From Gammaproteobacteria bacterium (GTDB lineage: Bacteria; Pseudomonadota; Gammaproteobacteria; Steroidobacterales; Steroidobacteraceae), in assembly GCA_027452045.1 (NCBI GenBank), contig DAIDHH010000141.1:1-64000 (forward strand): a DNA stretch of 64,000 nucleotides. Reading direction: 5' to 3'. The notes beneath the pieces were generated by a model, which was not told the DNA's origin, searched no databases, and worked only from the letters and a program-made list of their open reading frames with translations. A program made the translations under genes and the position numbers. This document shows positions 10,624 through 19,937 of this stretch, piece by piece; position 1 is the stretch's first letter; each line of letters begins with the position of its first letter.

Positions 10624-10902
10624 ATGATCTGGCTCTTCTTCATCGGGCTGCAGGTGTTCATTCTCACCAGTGGCATCCGTCAACGCGAACATGACGGCAC
10701 CTGGAGCTGGTCCATGTTCGCGTTCGCCATGGGCTTCATGGTCGTCGAACTCCTCATCCTGCTCCTGCCGCTGCGGTTCGGCATGGTCGGCAGCCGCAAT
10801 TTCGCGGTCGCGTGGACCGCCGCTTGGATCGTCGCCGCTCTAAACTTCATCTGGTTCCTCGCCGTCTGCCGCCGCTGCAAGCCCGGGCGACGCAGCGGAT
10901 GA
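10624..10902 (+). CDS. Small membrane protein
   Basis: 92-aa ORF with three hydrophobic segments. Confidence 0.5.
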   Translation: MIWLFFIGLQVFILTSGIRQREHDGTWSWSMFAFAMGFMVVELLILLLPLRFGMVGSRNFAVAWTAAWIVAALNFIWFLAVCRRCKPGRRSG

Positions 10903-11422
10903 CATCCGGGCAACGACATTGACAATACCACAGCGCCATTTCGCGTCGAGAACGCGAAATCCGGCACCGATACCGGCTGCAGTGCGAGCGACAGAAAACC
11001 AGCCTTTTTGACATCCGCTCCGAGCGCGACCTGCTCAGCCATCCGAAATGCGGCGCATCCTGGGAAGGCTAAGTGCTCGAGGAGATCTTGAAGAGCGCCA
11101 TATCGTCTATCCCGGATCGCGCGCCCACGAGTCGGCGCCGGGGGTCAAAGTCGTGCCGGTGAGCGCGAACCCTGAGCTCAGCTCATGACGAGCGCGCTGA
11201 AGGAAATCGCACAGGAATTCGGCCGGATCATCGTCGGGCGCACGTTTGCAACGCGCCATCATGCACGACCTTCCCCGACGCGCGCAGCGCTATCGGCCCT
11301 GAAGCGAGCGCTGCAGCTTTGGGCGTATGAGCGCATCCCTTTTGCAAGCCATTTGCAGGAACTGCCCAAGCCTTACCCAATGGCGTCCGTGTCCTGCGCA
11401 GCTTGACAGCGCTCATGCCCGC

Positions 11423-11460
11423 GAGCAGTATTACGAATAGTTAATTCCGTAATACTGCTC
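11423..11460. promoter_or_regulatory. Perfect inverted repeat (13-bp arms, 12-bp spacer), probable operator of the NikR-like regulator
   Basis: GAGCAGTATTACG-aatagttaattc-CGTAATACTGCTC, 20 bp upstream of ATG 11481. Confidence 0.75.
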
Positions 11461-11480
11461 CTGCCGCCCCGGGAGGCACT

Positions 11481-11972
11481 ATGAATGACGCGACCGTCCC
11501 ACAGCTTGCACGCCTGAGCGTCAGCCTGCCGAGCGAGCTGCTCGGCGAGCTCGACGCCATGGTGAGCGAGCGTGGCCTGCCGAGCCGCTCCCAAATGATC
11601 GCCGAACTCATCCGGCACGCATTGGCCGAGCATAACGAGGAGCAAGATGAGTCCGTCCTGGCAGGCACGCTCACGCTCATTTACCGCGCGGAGAGCGGCC
11701 GCGTCCGCCAGGCGCTCGCGCAGACTCAGGGCTCCTACGTGGTCGAGATCATCTCTTCGCAGCATGTCCTCCTCGAAGACGACCAGTCCCTCGAAGTGCT
11801 ATTGGTGCAAGGGCCCTCCCGGCGGCTGCACGAGCTTTGCGATGACCTGCGCAAGGTGCGCGGAGTGCAGCAGGTCAAGCTGGTCACCACGACGGCCCTG
11901 CTCCCTCCCCTGCACTCCCATGGCGCCACCGAACCCTCGGCGAGCCCGCGCGCATCCCGGAGTGCCCGATGA
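11481..11972 (+). CDS. NikR-like ribbon-helix-helix regulator with degenerate metal site
   Basis: RLSVSLPSELLGELDAMVSERGLPSRSQMIAELIRHAL (RHH) followed by NikR-C/ACT-like domain; RBS GGGAGG. Confidence 0.85.
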   Translation: MNDATVPQLARLSVSLPSELLGELDAMVSERGLPSRSQMIAELIRHALAEHNEEQDESVLAGTLTLIYRAESGRVRQALAQTQGSYVVEIISSQHVLLEDDQSLEVLLVQGPSRRLHELCDDLRKVRGVQQVKLVTTTALLPPLHSHGATEPSASPRASRSAR

Positions 11973-12796
11973 GCGGCAGCCCCACGAACAGTCCCGCCGG
12001 CGCACGCGCCCACGCCCGCGCGATGAGCGGAACGGTGGTCGAAGCCATGCCGACCGTTCCCGCAACTCTCGGGCGTGCCCCCCCCGGTGTCACTTCCGAT
12101 CGGATGCTGTGGGATGAGACGGTGGGTCCCGGAGGGTACGCCTCGAAAGTTCTCAATCGCGGCGCACACCTCTGCCTTCAGGATTTGCGTGGCGATGCCT
12201 GCGTGTCGATGCTGCTGTTTAACGCCGAGCAGCCGCTCGAGCGGCTGAACGTCGCCGATACGATCAAAGTGCAGTGGAACGCCTATCTTTGCGCCGGCCG
12301 GGTACTGCTTTCGGACATGGGACGGGTACTAGCTAGCATCCTGGAGGACACCGCCGGGACGCACGATGTCTTTTGCGCTCCCTCGAATGCTGCGATCAAC
12401 ACTCGCCGCTACGGCTCGGGAGAGAACTGGAGCGCGCATCCCAATGCGCGAGATCGGCTGCTGCTGGGGGCCGCCAAGCATGGCCTGGGCCGCAAAGACC
12501 TCCACCCCTGCGTCACCTGGTTCAAGGGTGTGAGCGTCGCCGCCGATGGTGCGGTACGCCTCATCGAGGCGCCCGCCCCGGCGGGCCGGCAGATCACGCT
12601 GCGCGCCGAGATGAATCTGATCGTGGTCCTGGCCAATTGTCCCCACGTGCTCGACTCGCGCTCGCGCTACACGGTAACGCCGGTACGCGTGCTCGCGTGG
12701 CGCGGACCCATCACTTCCAGTGACGATCCGATCCGCAACTCGGCGCCGGAAGTAGCGCGTGCATTCCTCAATGTCGAGGAGTATTTCCGCCGTTGA
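11969..12796 (+). CDS. Urea carboxylase-associated protein (UAAP, DUF1989; CgdAB carboxyguanidine deiminase-type subunit)
   Basis: LWDETVGPGGYASKVLNRGAHLCLQDLRGDACVSMLLFNAEQPLERLNVADTIKVQWNAYL...; operon with second DUF1989 and urea carboxylase. Confidence 0.9.
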   Translation: MSGSPTNSPAGARAHARAMSGTVVEAMPTVPATLGRAPPGVTSDRMLWDETVGPGGYASKVLNRGAHLCLQDLRGDACVSMLLFNAEQPLERLNVADTIKVQWNAYLCAGRVLLSDMGRVLASILEDTAGTHDVFCAPSNAAINTRRYGSGENWSAHPNARDRLLLGAAKHGLGRKDLHPCVTWFKGVSVAADGAVRLIEAPAPAGRQITLRAEMNLIVVLANCPHVLDSRSRYTVTPVRVLAWRGPITSSDDPIRNSAPEVARAFLNVEEYFRR

Positions 12797-12826
12797 CCGG
12801 CCGTTGGAGTTTCCGGAGACCGCCCA

Positions 12827-13468
12827 GTGAATGACGCCTTGCCGCCGCTCGAGGGGCGGATCATCCTCGATGAGATCGTGCCAGCTCGCGCCGCATGGGA
12901 CCACATCGTGCGTCGCGGCGAGACCTTGCGCATAGTCGACCTGGAGGGCAATCAGTCGGCGGACTTCCTGCTGTACGCTCTGCACGATGACGCCGAGCGC
13001 TACAGCGCCCAGGACACGATCGCCGCTCAGCGCAATGTCTATCTGACCACCGGAGCGCTCCTCTTGTCCAACGAGGGAAATCCGATGGCCCGCCTCGCGA
13101 GCACCACCGTCGCTCGCCACGATACCATCGGTGGCGCGTGCAGCTGCGAGAGCAACACGCTGCGCTACGGGCACCACACCAAATCTCACCACGCCTGTGT
13201 GGAGAACTTCCTGCAGGCGAATGCGCGTCACGGTCGTGGCAAACGCGACATGGTCTCAAACATCAACTGGTTCATGAACGTCCCTATAGAACAGGACGGG
13301 AACCTGGGAATCGTGGACGGGATATCGGCGCCGGGGTTACACGTCGATCTGCTTGCCGAAATGGACGTGATCGCCGTGATCTCCAACTGCCCGCAGATAA
13401 ACAATCCTTGCAATGCGTTCAACCCGACGCCGCTTCGCGTCATGATCGCCGCGCCCTTGCGAGTTTAG
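12827..13468 (+). CDS. Urea carboxylase-associated protein (UAAP, DUF1989; CgdAB-type subunit)
   Basis: DHIVRRGETLRIVDLEGNQSADFLLYALHDDAERYSAQDTIAAQRNVYLTTGALLLSNEGNPM. Confidence 0.92.
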   Translation: MNDALPPLEGRIILDEIVPARAAWDHIVRRGETLRIVDLEGNQSADFLLYALHDDAERYSAQDTIAAQRNVYLTTGALLLSNEGNPMARLASTTVARHDTIGGACSCESNTLRYGHHTKSHHACVENFLQANARHGRGKRDMVSNINWFMNVPIEQDGNLGIVDGISAPGLHVDLLAEMDVIAVISNCPQINNPCNAFNPTPLRVMIAAPLRV

Positions 13469-13470
13469 AC

Positions 13471-16400
13471 GTGTTCGAGAAAATCCTGATCGCGAACCGC
13501 GGGGTCATCGCCTGCCGCATCATCCGCACGTTGCGCCGCATGGGCATTGCCTCGGTCGCGGTATTCTCGGATGCCGATGAGGGAGGGCGGCACGTCGAGC
13601 AGGCGGATGAGGCGGTGCGGGTTGGTCCGGCGGCGGCCGCCGAAAGCTACTTAAATGCCGCGGCGATTATCGAGGCCGCTCGCCGCAGTGGCGCTCAAGC
13701 CGTTCATCCAGGCTACGGGTTTCTCAGCGAGTCGCCAACTTTCGCCGCGCGCTGTGAAGATGCGGGCCTCGCCTTCATCGGTCCGACGCCGCAACAGATC
13801 CAGGCATTCGGACTGAAGCATGCCGCTCGAGCGCTCGCGCGCCAGACCAAGGTCCCGCTCATTGAAGGCACTGAGGTGCTTGCGGATGTGGAGGCGGCAC
13901 TCGAGCAGGCGTCCCGAGTCGGATATCCGGTGATGCTCAAGGCGACCGCTGGCGGTGGCGGCATTGGCATGCGAGTCTGCGACGATGCGCAGGCCCTTCG
14001 CGATCAGTTCCAGGCGGTCACGCGCCTGGCGAGCAGCCATTTCGGCGATGGTGGACTCTTTCTGGAGCGTTACGTCCGCCATGCGCGCCATATCGAGGTG
14101 CAGATCTTCGGCGACGGCCACGGTCGCATAGCCGCGCTCGGGGAGCGGGACTGCTCGCTGCAGCGGCGCAACCAGAAAGTGATAGAGGAGACGCCCGCGC
14201 CGGGGTTGGACGATGCTGCGCGGGAGCGCCTGCGGGACGATGCGGTGCGATTGATGAAGGCCGTGAGCTATCGCTCGGCGGGCACGGTGGAGTTTCTTTA
14301 CGACAGCGAACGCCGCGAGAGCTACTTTCTCGAGGTGAATACGCGTCTTCAGGTCGAGCACGGCGTGACCGAGCAGGTTTCCGGAATCGATCTGGTCGAG
14401 TGGATGATCCGCTGCGCCAACGGCGAGCGGGCCTTCCTCGAACCGTGGCTCGAATCGTCGGCCTGGGCGAGCCGCGCTCGCGGCGTGTCGATTCAGGCAC
14501 GACTGTACGCGGAGGATCCGGCGCGGGACTACAGGCCCTCGGCTGGCACGCTCTCCAAGGTCGAATTTCCAGCCGGAATCCGCGTGGAATCCGCCGTGAC
14601 CGACGGCAGCAGTATCACCTCTCACTACGATCCGCTGCTCGCCAAGATCATCGTGACGGCGCCGACACGCGCCGCCGCGGTGCAACAGCTCCAACAGGCT
14701 CTCGATCAGACCAAACTCAGCGGAATCGAAACCAACGTCGAATGGCTGCGCGCGGTCGCACGCAGCGAGTCCGTCCTACGGGGCGAACTCTCGACGCGGG
14801 TGCTGCAGACGGTACGGCATGAACCGCGCACGATCCGCGTGGTGAGCGGCGGTCTGTGCACCACCGTACAGGACTATCCCGGCCGTTTGGGCTACTGGAG
14901 CGTGGGCGTGCCGCCTTCCGGACCGATGGACGATCTTGCCTTCCGGCTCGGCAATCGCCTGCTTGGCAATCCCTCCTCGGCTGCCGGGCTGGAGTGGACG
15001 GCCACCGGTCCTACCCTCGAGTTCGATTGCGCGGTGACCCTGTGCCTCACGGGGGCCGACAGCGCAGCGAGCCTCGATGGCCAGCCTCTCGATCGGTACC
15101 GACCCATCGAAGTCGCGCCTGGTCAGCAGTTGAAGCTTGGTCGGCTGCGTGGTCCCGGGATGCGAGGTTACGTACTCGTACACGGCGGGATCGAGACGGC
15201 CGAATATCTCGGCAGCCGCTCAACGTTCACCCTTGGGGGTTTCGGCGGACACGCGGGACGCGCGCTGGCAGCGGGCGACGTGCTGCATCTCGGTCCCCAT
15301 CCGGGCTTCGTGCCCGAAGCCACCCTGCCCGCGGCGCTCATTCCGCAGCTCAGCCGCGAATGGCGGGTGCGCGTACTGTACGGTCCGCACGGGGCCCCGG
15401 ACTATTTCACGGATGAGGATATTCACTGCATACTCAACGCCGCGTGGCGCGTGCACTATAACTCGAGCCGTACCGGCATCCGGCTGCTCGGGCCACGGCC
15501 GACTTGGGCCCGGCGTGATGGCGGGGAGGCAGGGCTTCATCCCTCGAACATTCACGACAACCCGTACGCAATCGGCGCCATCGACTTCACCGGTGACATG
15601 CCGATCATCCTCGGACCCGACGGTCCCTCGCTCGGGGGGTTCGTCTGTCCGTTCGTCACCGTCCGTGCCGATCTTTGGAAGCTCGGACAACTGGCCCCCG
15701 GGGACATCGTGCGCTTCGAGAGCATCGATGAGCCGGCGGCCGCCACCGCCGCGCGCAAGCGCGAGAAGATGCTCACGACGCTGCGTCCGGTGCGGCCCCC
15801 GGCCCACGCTACGCGTGCGCCACGCACTGCCGTGCTGGCTGAGTTGGCCGCGAGCCCTACACGGCCACGCGCACTCTACCGGCGTCAGGGCGACAGCCAT
15901 GTGCTCATCGAGTACGGCGCGCCGGTTCTCGATCTGACCCTGCGCATCCGTGTCCATGCACTGATGCTCGAGTTCGAGCGGCAACGGCTCCCCGGCGTCA
16001 TTGATGTCACGCCCGGTATCCGCTCGCTTCAAATCCATTACGACAGCTCCCGCTTGAGCCGGGCTCGGCTGCTTGATTGCCTCATGCGCACCGAGGAGCG
16101 TCTCGGTTCTCTCGATGCGTTCGAAACCCCATCCCGGGTGGTGCATCTGCCGCTGTCATTTCGCGATCCGGCCGTCGAGGAAACAGTGAGCCGGTACATG
16201 AACTCGGTGCGCGCCGACGCCCCCTGGTGTCCGGACAATATCGAGTTCATTCGCCGCGTCAATGGTCTCGGCAGCCCGGAGGACGTGCGACGCATCGTAT
16301 TCGATGCGAGCTATCTTGTCGTGGGGCTCGGGGATGTGTATCTCGGAGCTCCGGTGGCGGTGCCACTTGATCCCCGCCACCGCCTCGTCACGACCAAGTA

Positions 16401-17103
16401 CAACCCGGCGCGTACCTGGACACCGCCGAACGTCGTCGGGATAGGCGGCGCATATCTGTGCATCTACGGCCTGGAAGGCCCGGGAGGCTACCAACTCTTC
16501 GGCCGCACCATCCAGGTCTGGAACAGTTACCCGCGTGCCGGAGTTTTCGGCGATGAGCCCTGGCTGCTCAGATTCTTCGATCAGATCCGCTTCTTTCCGG
16601 TTACGCCCGAGGAGCTGCGCGCGTGGCGGGCGGAATTTCCCCTTGGGCGACGCACCTTAAGGATCGAGCCCGAGACTTTCCGACTGGCCGATTACCGCCG
16701 CTTCCTTGCCGAGAACCGCGCCGATATCGACGCGTTCCAGAGTCGCAGGCAGCATGCCTTCGACGCAGAACGCGACGCGTGGCAGCGCGATGCAGCAAGC
16801 GCGCCAACTCAGTGCGACAGCACCGATTTGGTGCAACAGCCGATCAACGTCCCTCCGGGGGTAGAGCTGGTGGAAGCGCCGCTCGGCGGCAGCATCTGCA
16901 GGGTTCTGGTCGAGTCTGGAGATCGGATCGAGCGTGGCATGCCCATTGCATTAATAGAGGCGATGAAAAGCGAATGCAGCGTCCCCAGCCCCATCAGCGG
17001 CCACGTGCGCGCCGTGTACGTTCGTCTGAATCAGCCGATCACCCCCGGTGCCCCGCTGGTGGCGATCGAGCCGGTGGCAAATGTGTCCCCCACGGGAGAC
17101 TGA
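13471..17103 (+). CDS. Biotin-dependent urea/guanidine carboxylase
   Basis: GTG start; biotin carboxylase N-terminus FEKILIANRGVIACRIIRTLRRMGIASVAVFSDAD, carboxyltransferase domain, C-terminal biotinyl motif IEAMKSE. Confidence 0.96.
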   Translation: MFEKILIANRGVIACRIIRTLRRMGIASVAVFSDADEGGRHVEQADEAVRVGPAAAAESYLNAAAIIEAARRSGAQAVHPGYGFLSESPTFAARCEDAGLAFIGPTPQQIQAFGLKHAARALARQTKVPLIEGTEVLADVEAALEQASRVGYPVMLKATAGGGGIGMRVCDDAQALRDQFQAVTRLASSHFGDGGLFLERYVRHARHIEVQIFGDGHGRIAALGERDCSLQRRNQKVIEETPAPGLDDAARERLRDDAVRLMKAVSYRSAGTVEFLYDSERRESYFLEVNTRLQVEHGVTEQVSGIDLVEWMIRCANGERAFLEPWLESSAWASRARGVSIQARLYAEDPARDYRPSAGTLSKVEFPAGIRVESAVTDGSSITSHYDPLLAKIIVTAPTRAAAVQQLQQALDQTKLSGIETNVEWLRAVARSESVLRGELSTRVLQTVRHEPRTIRVVSGGLCTTVQDYPGRLGYWSVGVPPSGPMDDLAFRLGNRLLGNPSSAAGLEWTATGPTLEFDCAVTLCLTGADSAASLDGQPLDRYRPIEVAPGQQLKLGRLRGPGMRGYVLVHGGIETAEYLGSRSTFTLGGFGGHAGRALAAGDVLHLGPHPGFVPEATLPAALIPQLSREWRVRVLYGPHGAPDYFTDEDIHCILNAAWRVHYNSSRTGIRLLGPRPTWARRDGGEAGLHPSNIHDNPYAIGAIDFTGDMPIILGPDGPSLGGFVCPFVTVRADLWKLGQLAPGDIVRFESIDEPAAATAARKREKMLTTLRPVRPPAHATRAPRTAVLAELAASPTRPRALYRRQGDSHVLIEYGAPVLDLTLRIRVHALMLEFERQRLPGVIDVTPGIRSLQIHYDSSRLSRARLLDCLMRTEERLGSLDAFETPSRVVHLPLSFRDPAVEETVSRYMNSVRADAPWCPDNIEFIRRVNGLGSPEDVRRIVFDASYLVVGLGDVYLGAPVAVPLDPRHRLVTTKYNPARTWTPPNVVGIGGAYLCIYGLEGPGGYQLFGRTIQVWNSYPRAGVFGDEPWLLRFFDQIRFFPVTPEELRAWRAEFPLGRRTLRIEPETFRLADYRRFLAENRADIDAFQSRRQHAFDAERDAWQRDAASAPTQCDSTDLVQQPINVPPGVELVEAPLGGSICRVLVESGDRIERGMPIALIEAMKSECSVPSPISGHVRAVYVRLNQPITPGAPLVAIEPVANVSPTGD

Positions 17104-17107
17104 GCGA

Positions 17108-18886
17108 ATGCGCACCGATTCGCTGATCGACATTGCCAAGGCGGTCGCGGGGCGCGAAGCGAGCGCCGAGAAAATTGCGCTGCAGGCGCTGCGCAAGGTC
17201 GAAGAGTACGACGCGGTGCAACCGCAGGCGTGGATTGCGCGCTGTGGCGCCATCGAGGTCCTGGCGCAGGCGCGCGAGGTTGACGCCAGGATCGCCGCCG
17301 GAGAAAGCCTGGCGCTGCCGGGCGTGCCCTTTGCAGTGAAGGACAATATCGATGTCGCCGGCATGCCGACCTCAGCGGCGTGCCCGACCTTCTCGTACCG
17401 TGCCGAGCAGTCCGCGGTGGTGGTCGAGCGACTGCGCGCCGCGGGCGCGATCCTCCTCGGCAAGACCAATCTCGACCAATTCGCCACCGGCCTCACGGGT
17501 ACCCGCAGTCCCTATGGGATCCCGGGCTGCGTCTACAATCGCGAATACGTTGCGGGCGGCTCGAGTTCCGGCTCGGCGGTACTCGTGGGCGCAGGCGTGG
17601 TGCCGCTCGCCCTCGGATCTGACACTGCTGGCTCCGGCCGGGTGCCGGCCGCATTCAATCACCTGGTGGGCCTGAAGCCGACCCGCGGCCGCTGGAGCAC
17701 CCGCGGCTTGGTGCCGGCCTGTCGCAGCCTCGATTGCGTGTCCGCTTTCACGCGCACAGCCGCCGAGGCCATTGCGGTCGATCGAGTACTCACGGCATAC
17801 GATGCCGAGGATCCGTATTCGCGCCGGGTCGCCTCGAATGCTTCGCTCGGCGCCGCCTTCCGCCTGGGTGTTCCTCTCGAAGCGCAGCTTTCCTTTTCCG
17901 ACGCAGAGACGCGCGGGCTGTTCGCGGCGGCGCTGGAGCGAGTGCAGAGCCTCGGCGGCATGGTGCACCGCATCGACATCCAGCCGCTGCTCGAGTGCGG
18001 ACAGCTTCTCTACGAGGGACCATGGCTCGCCGAGCGCGCGCTCGCGATCGAATCCATGCTCGCCTCGAGATCGAGCGCTCTGCACCCTGTGGTACGGGCC
18101 ATCGTGCAGGCCGGCTGCGGGATCGGCGCCACCGAGGCGTTCCGCGGGCTGCACTCGCTGAAGAGCCATGCCCGCGCCGCGCAAGCGATCTGGGAGCGTG
18201 TCGATGTGCTGCTTGTGCCGACCACCACGCAAATCCATCGCATCGCCGAAGTGCTCGCCGATCCATTCACGCTTAACAGCCAGCTCGGTCGTTACACCAA
18301 CTTCGTCAACCTTCTTGACTTCAGTGCGCTCGCCGTGCCTGCGGGCTTTCGTACCAATCGCACGCCCTTCGGCGTCACTTTGATGGGTCCTGCCTGGGCG
18401 GACGATGCGCTGCTCGAGCTCGCCATGCGCCTTGAGCACACCCGGCCACTCGAGCCCGCGCCGCCGCTCGATCGGCATGCGCATCCATCCGGCACCCTGC
18501 TCGCCGTGGTCGGGGCGCACCTCTCGGGCATGCCGCTTCATTGGCAGTTGAGCGCCCGCGGCGCACGCTTCATCGAGCGTACCCGAACCGCTGCGACCTA
18601 TCGGCTCTACGCGCTGTCTGAGAGCGCCCCCCCGAAGCCCGCTCTGGTGCACACGAGTCAAGGCGGCAATGCTATCGAGGTCGAGCTCTACGAGCTCGAT
18701 CCGCCCGCCCTTGGCGACTTTCTCTGCGAAGTTCCGCCGCCGCTCGCCATCGGCACGGTGCACCTGCACGATGGGCGAATGGTGCGAGGCTTCGTGGCCG
18801 AGCCGCGAGCCCTGGAAGGTGCACTGGACATCACCGCCAGCGGGGGATGGCGCGCCTATATGGCGGGTCGCGGGAGTTTCTCATGA
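17108..18886 (+). CDS. atzF: Allophanate hydrolase (amidase signature)
   Basis: FAVKDNIDVAGMPTSAACP, GGSSSGSAV amidase motif; directly follows urea/guanidine carboxylase. Confidence 0.96.
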   Translation: MRTDSLIDIAKAVAGREASAEKIALQALRKVEEYDAVQPQAWIARCGAIEVLAQAREVDARIAAGESLALPGVPFAVKDNIDVAGMPTSAACPTFSYRAEQSAVVVERLRAAGAILLGKTNLDQFATGLTGTRSPYGIPGCVYNREYVAGGSSSGSAVLVGAGVVPLALGSDTAGSGRVPAAFNHLVGLKPTRGRWSTRGLVPACRSLDCVSAFTRTAAEAIAVDRVLTAYDAEDPYSRRVASNASLGAAFRLGVPLEAQLSFSDAETRGLFAAALERVQSLGGMVHRIDIQPLLECGQLLYEGPWLAERALAIESMLASRSSALHPVVRAIVQAGCGIGATEAFRGLHSLKSHARAAQAIWERVDVLLVPTTTQIHRIAEVLADPFTLNSQLGRYTNFVNLLDFSALAVPAGFRTNRTPFGVTLMGPAWADDALLELAMRLEHTRPLEPAPPLDRHAHPSGTLLAVVGAHLSGMPLHWQLSARGARFIERTRTAATYRLYALSESAPPKPALVHTSQGGNAIEVELYELDPPALGDFLCEVPPPLAIGTVHLHDGRMVRGFVAEPRALEGALDITASGGWRAYMAGRGSFS

Positions 18887-18905
18887 CGCCAGATCGTAGA
18901 TCCGC

Positions 18906-19937
18906 ATGACTAGAGGTTGCATCACCGTGAACGAATCGATCACAAGCCGCGTGCGCCCCGGGGCTTTCAACCACGCCCGAAGCGCGCGTCTTCTCGTGCC
19001 GCTTCTGTGCCTGCTCTTGCCCTCCTTGGCGCGCGCCACCATCAAGGTTGGTGTCTCGGACTGGACCGGGTGGGTGGCATGGTACGTGGCCCGCCAGGAA
19101 GGGTACTTTCAGAAGTACGGTGCGCGGGTGCGGCTCATCTGGTTTCCAAACTACAGCGATTCGATTTCGGCGTTGTCCACGGGGCAGCTCGATGCAAACA
19201 GCCAGACCTGGTCCGATACACTGAGCCCGCTGGCGCGCGGATTGCCCCTTCAGGTCGTGCTGGTAAATGACAACTCTTCGGGAAATGACGCGGTCATGGC
19301 GGGTCCCGCCATCCGTTCCATAGCCGCCTTGAAGGGGCGGACCGTAGCGCTCGAAGAATACAGCGTGTCGCACTTCGTGCTGTATACGGCGCTCGCACGC
19401 GCTGGGATGACTCCTTCGGAGGTTCATCTCGTCAACCTTGATGCGGGCGACGCCGCCGCTGCGTTCATGACCGGACGGGTGGACGCGGCGGTGGTATGGA
19501 ACCCGTGGATCAGTCGCATCGAGGCGAGCGGCACCGGGCACGCGCTGTTTACCTCCAGACAGATGCCCGGCCTCATTCCGGACCTGCTCGTCGCCCAGCG
19601 CGCCTCGATCGCTGCGCACCGCGCCGACTTCGTTGGCATGATCCGTGCCTGGTTCGCCACTGTGGCCTTCATTCACACCCACCCCAACCAGGCAGTGCGC
19701 ATCATGGCGAAGGTGGTGAGCATGAGTCCCGCTCAGTACAAGGTGTTCCTGCCGGGCACTCGCCTGTTCGGCGCTCGGGCGAATCTCGCCGCCTTCGACC
19801 CGCACAATCCGACGAGTCTCGTGGCGGTCGAGCCGGCAATCGCCAAGTTTTTGCGCACTTATCGGCTCATCGAAGGATCCCCGGACCTCGCCCACGCCAT
19901 CGACTCCGCACCGCTCGAACAGGCGTTGCACCGATGA
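18906..19937 (+). CDS. ABC transporter substrate-binding protein (NMT1/SsuA/TauA-like)
   Basis: Signal peptide; IKVGVSDWTGWVAWYVARQEGYFQKYGARVRLIWFPNYSDSISALSTGQLDA. Confidence 0.92.
   Translation: MTRGCITVNESITSRVRPGAFNHARSARLLVPLLCLLLPSLARATIKVGVSDWTGWVAWYVARQEGYFQKYGARVRLIWFPNYSDSISALSTGQLDANSQTWSDTLSPLARGLPLQVVLVNDNSSGNDAVMAGPAIRSIAALKGRTVALEEYSVSHFVLYTALARAGMTPSEVHLVNLDAGDAAAAFMTGRVDAAVVWNPWISRIEASGTGHALFTSRQMPGLIPDLLVAQRASIAAHRADFVGMIRAWFATVAFIHTHPNQAVRIMAKVVSMSPAQYKVFLPGTRLFGARANLAAFDPHNPTSLVAVEPAIAKFLRTYRLIEGSPDLAHAIDSAPLEQALHR

Noticed and set aside
11185-11406. 73-aa plus-strand ORF upstream of the NikR-like gene
   Set aside because: No recognisable family or clear RBS; could be a gene remnant, not supportable as a CDS.
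10903-11422. Search for a guanidine riboswitch in front of the catabolic operon
   Set aside because: No ykkC blocks (CTAGGGTTCC, CTGGTCCGAGAGA, ACACGG) or obvious ACGR-loop hairpin pairs seen by eye.
13138-13470. Upstream extension of the carboxylase ORF
   Set aside because: Overlaps the DUF1989 gene out of frame; GTG at 13471 gives the canonical FEKILIANRG N-terminus.
17372-18769. 465-aa minus-strand ORF
   Set aside because: Antisense to allophanate hydrolase, which has clear amidase motifs.
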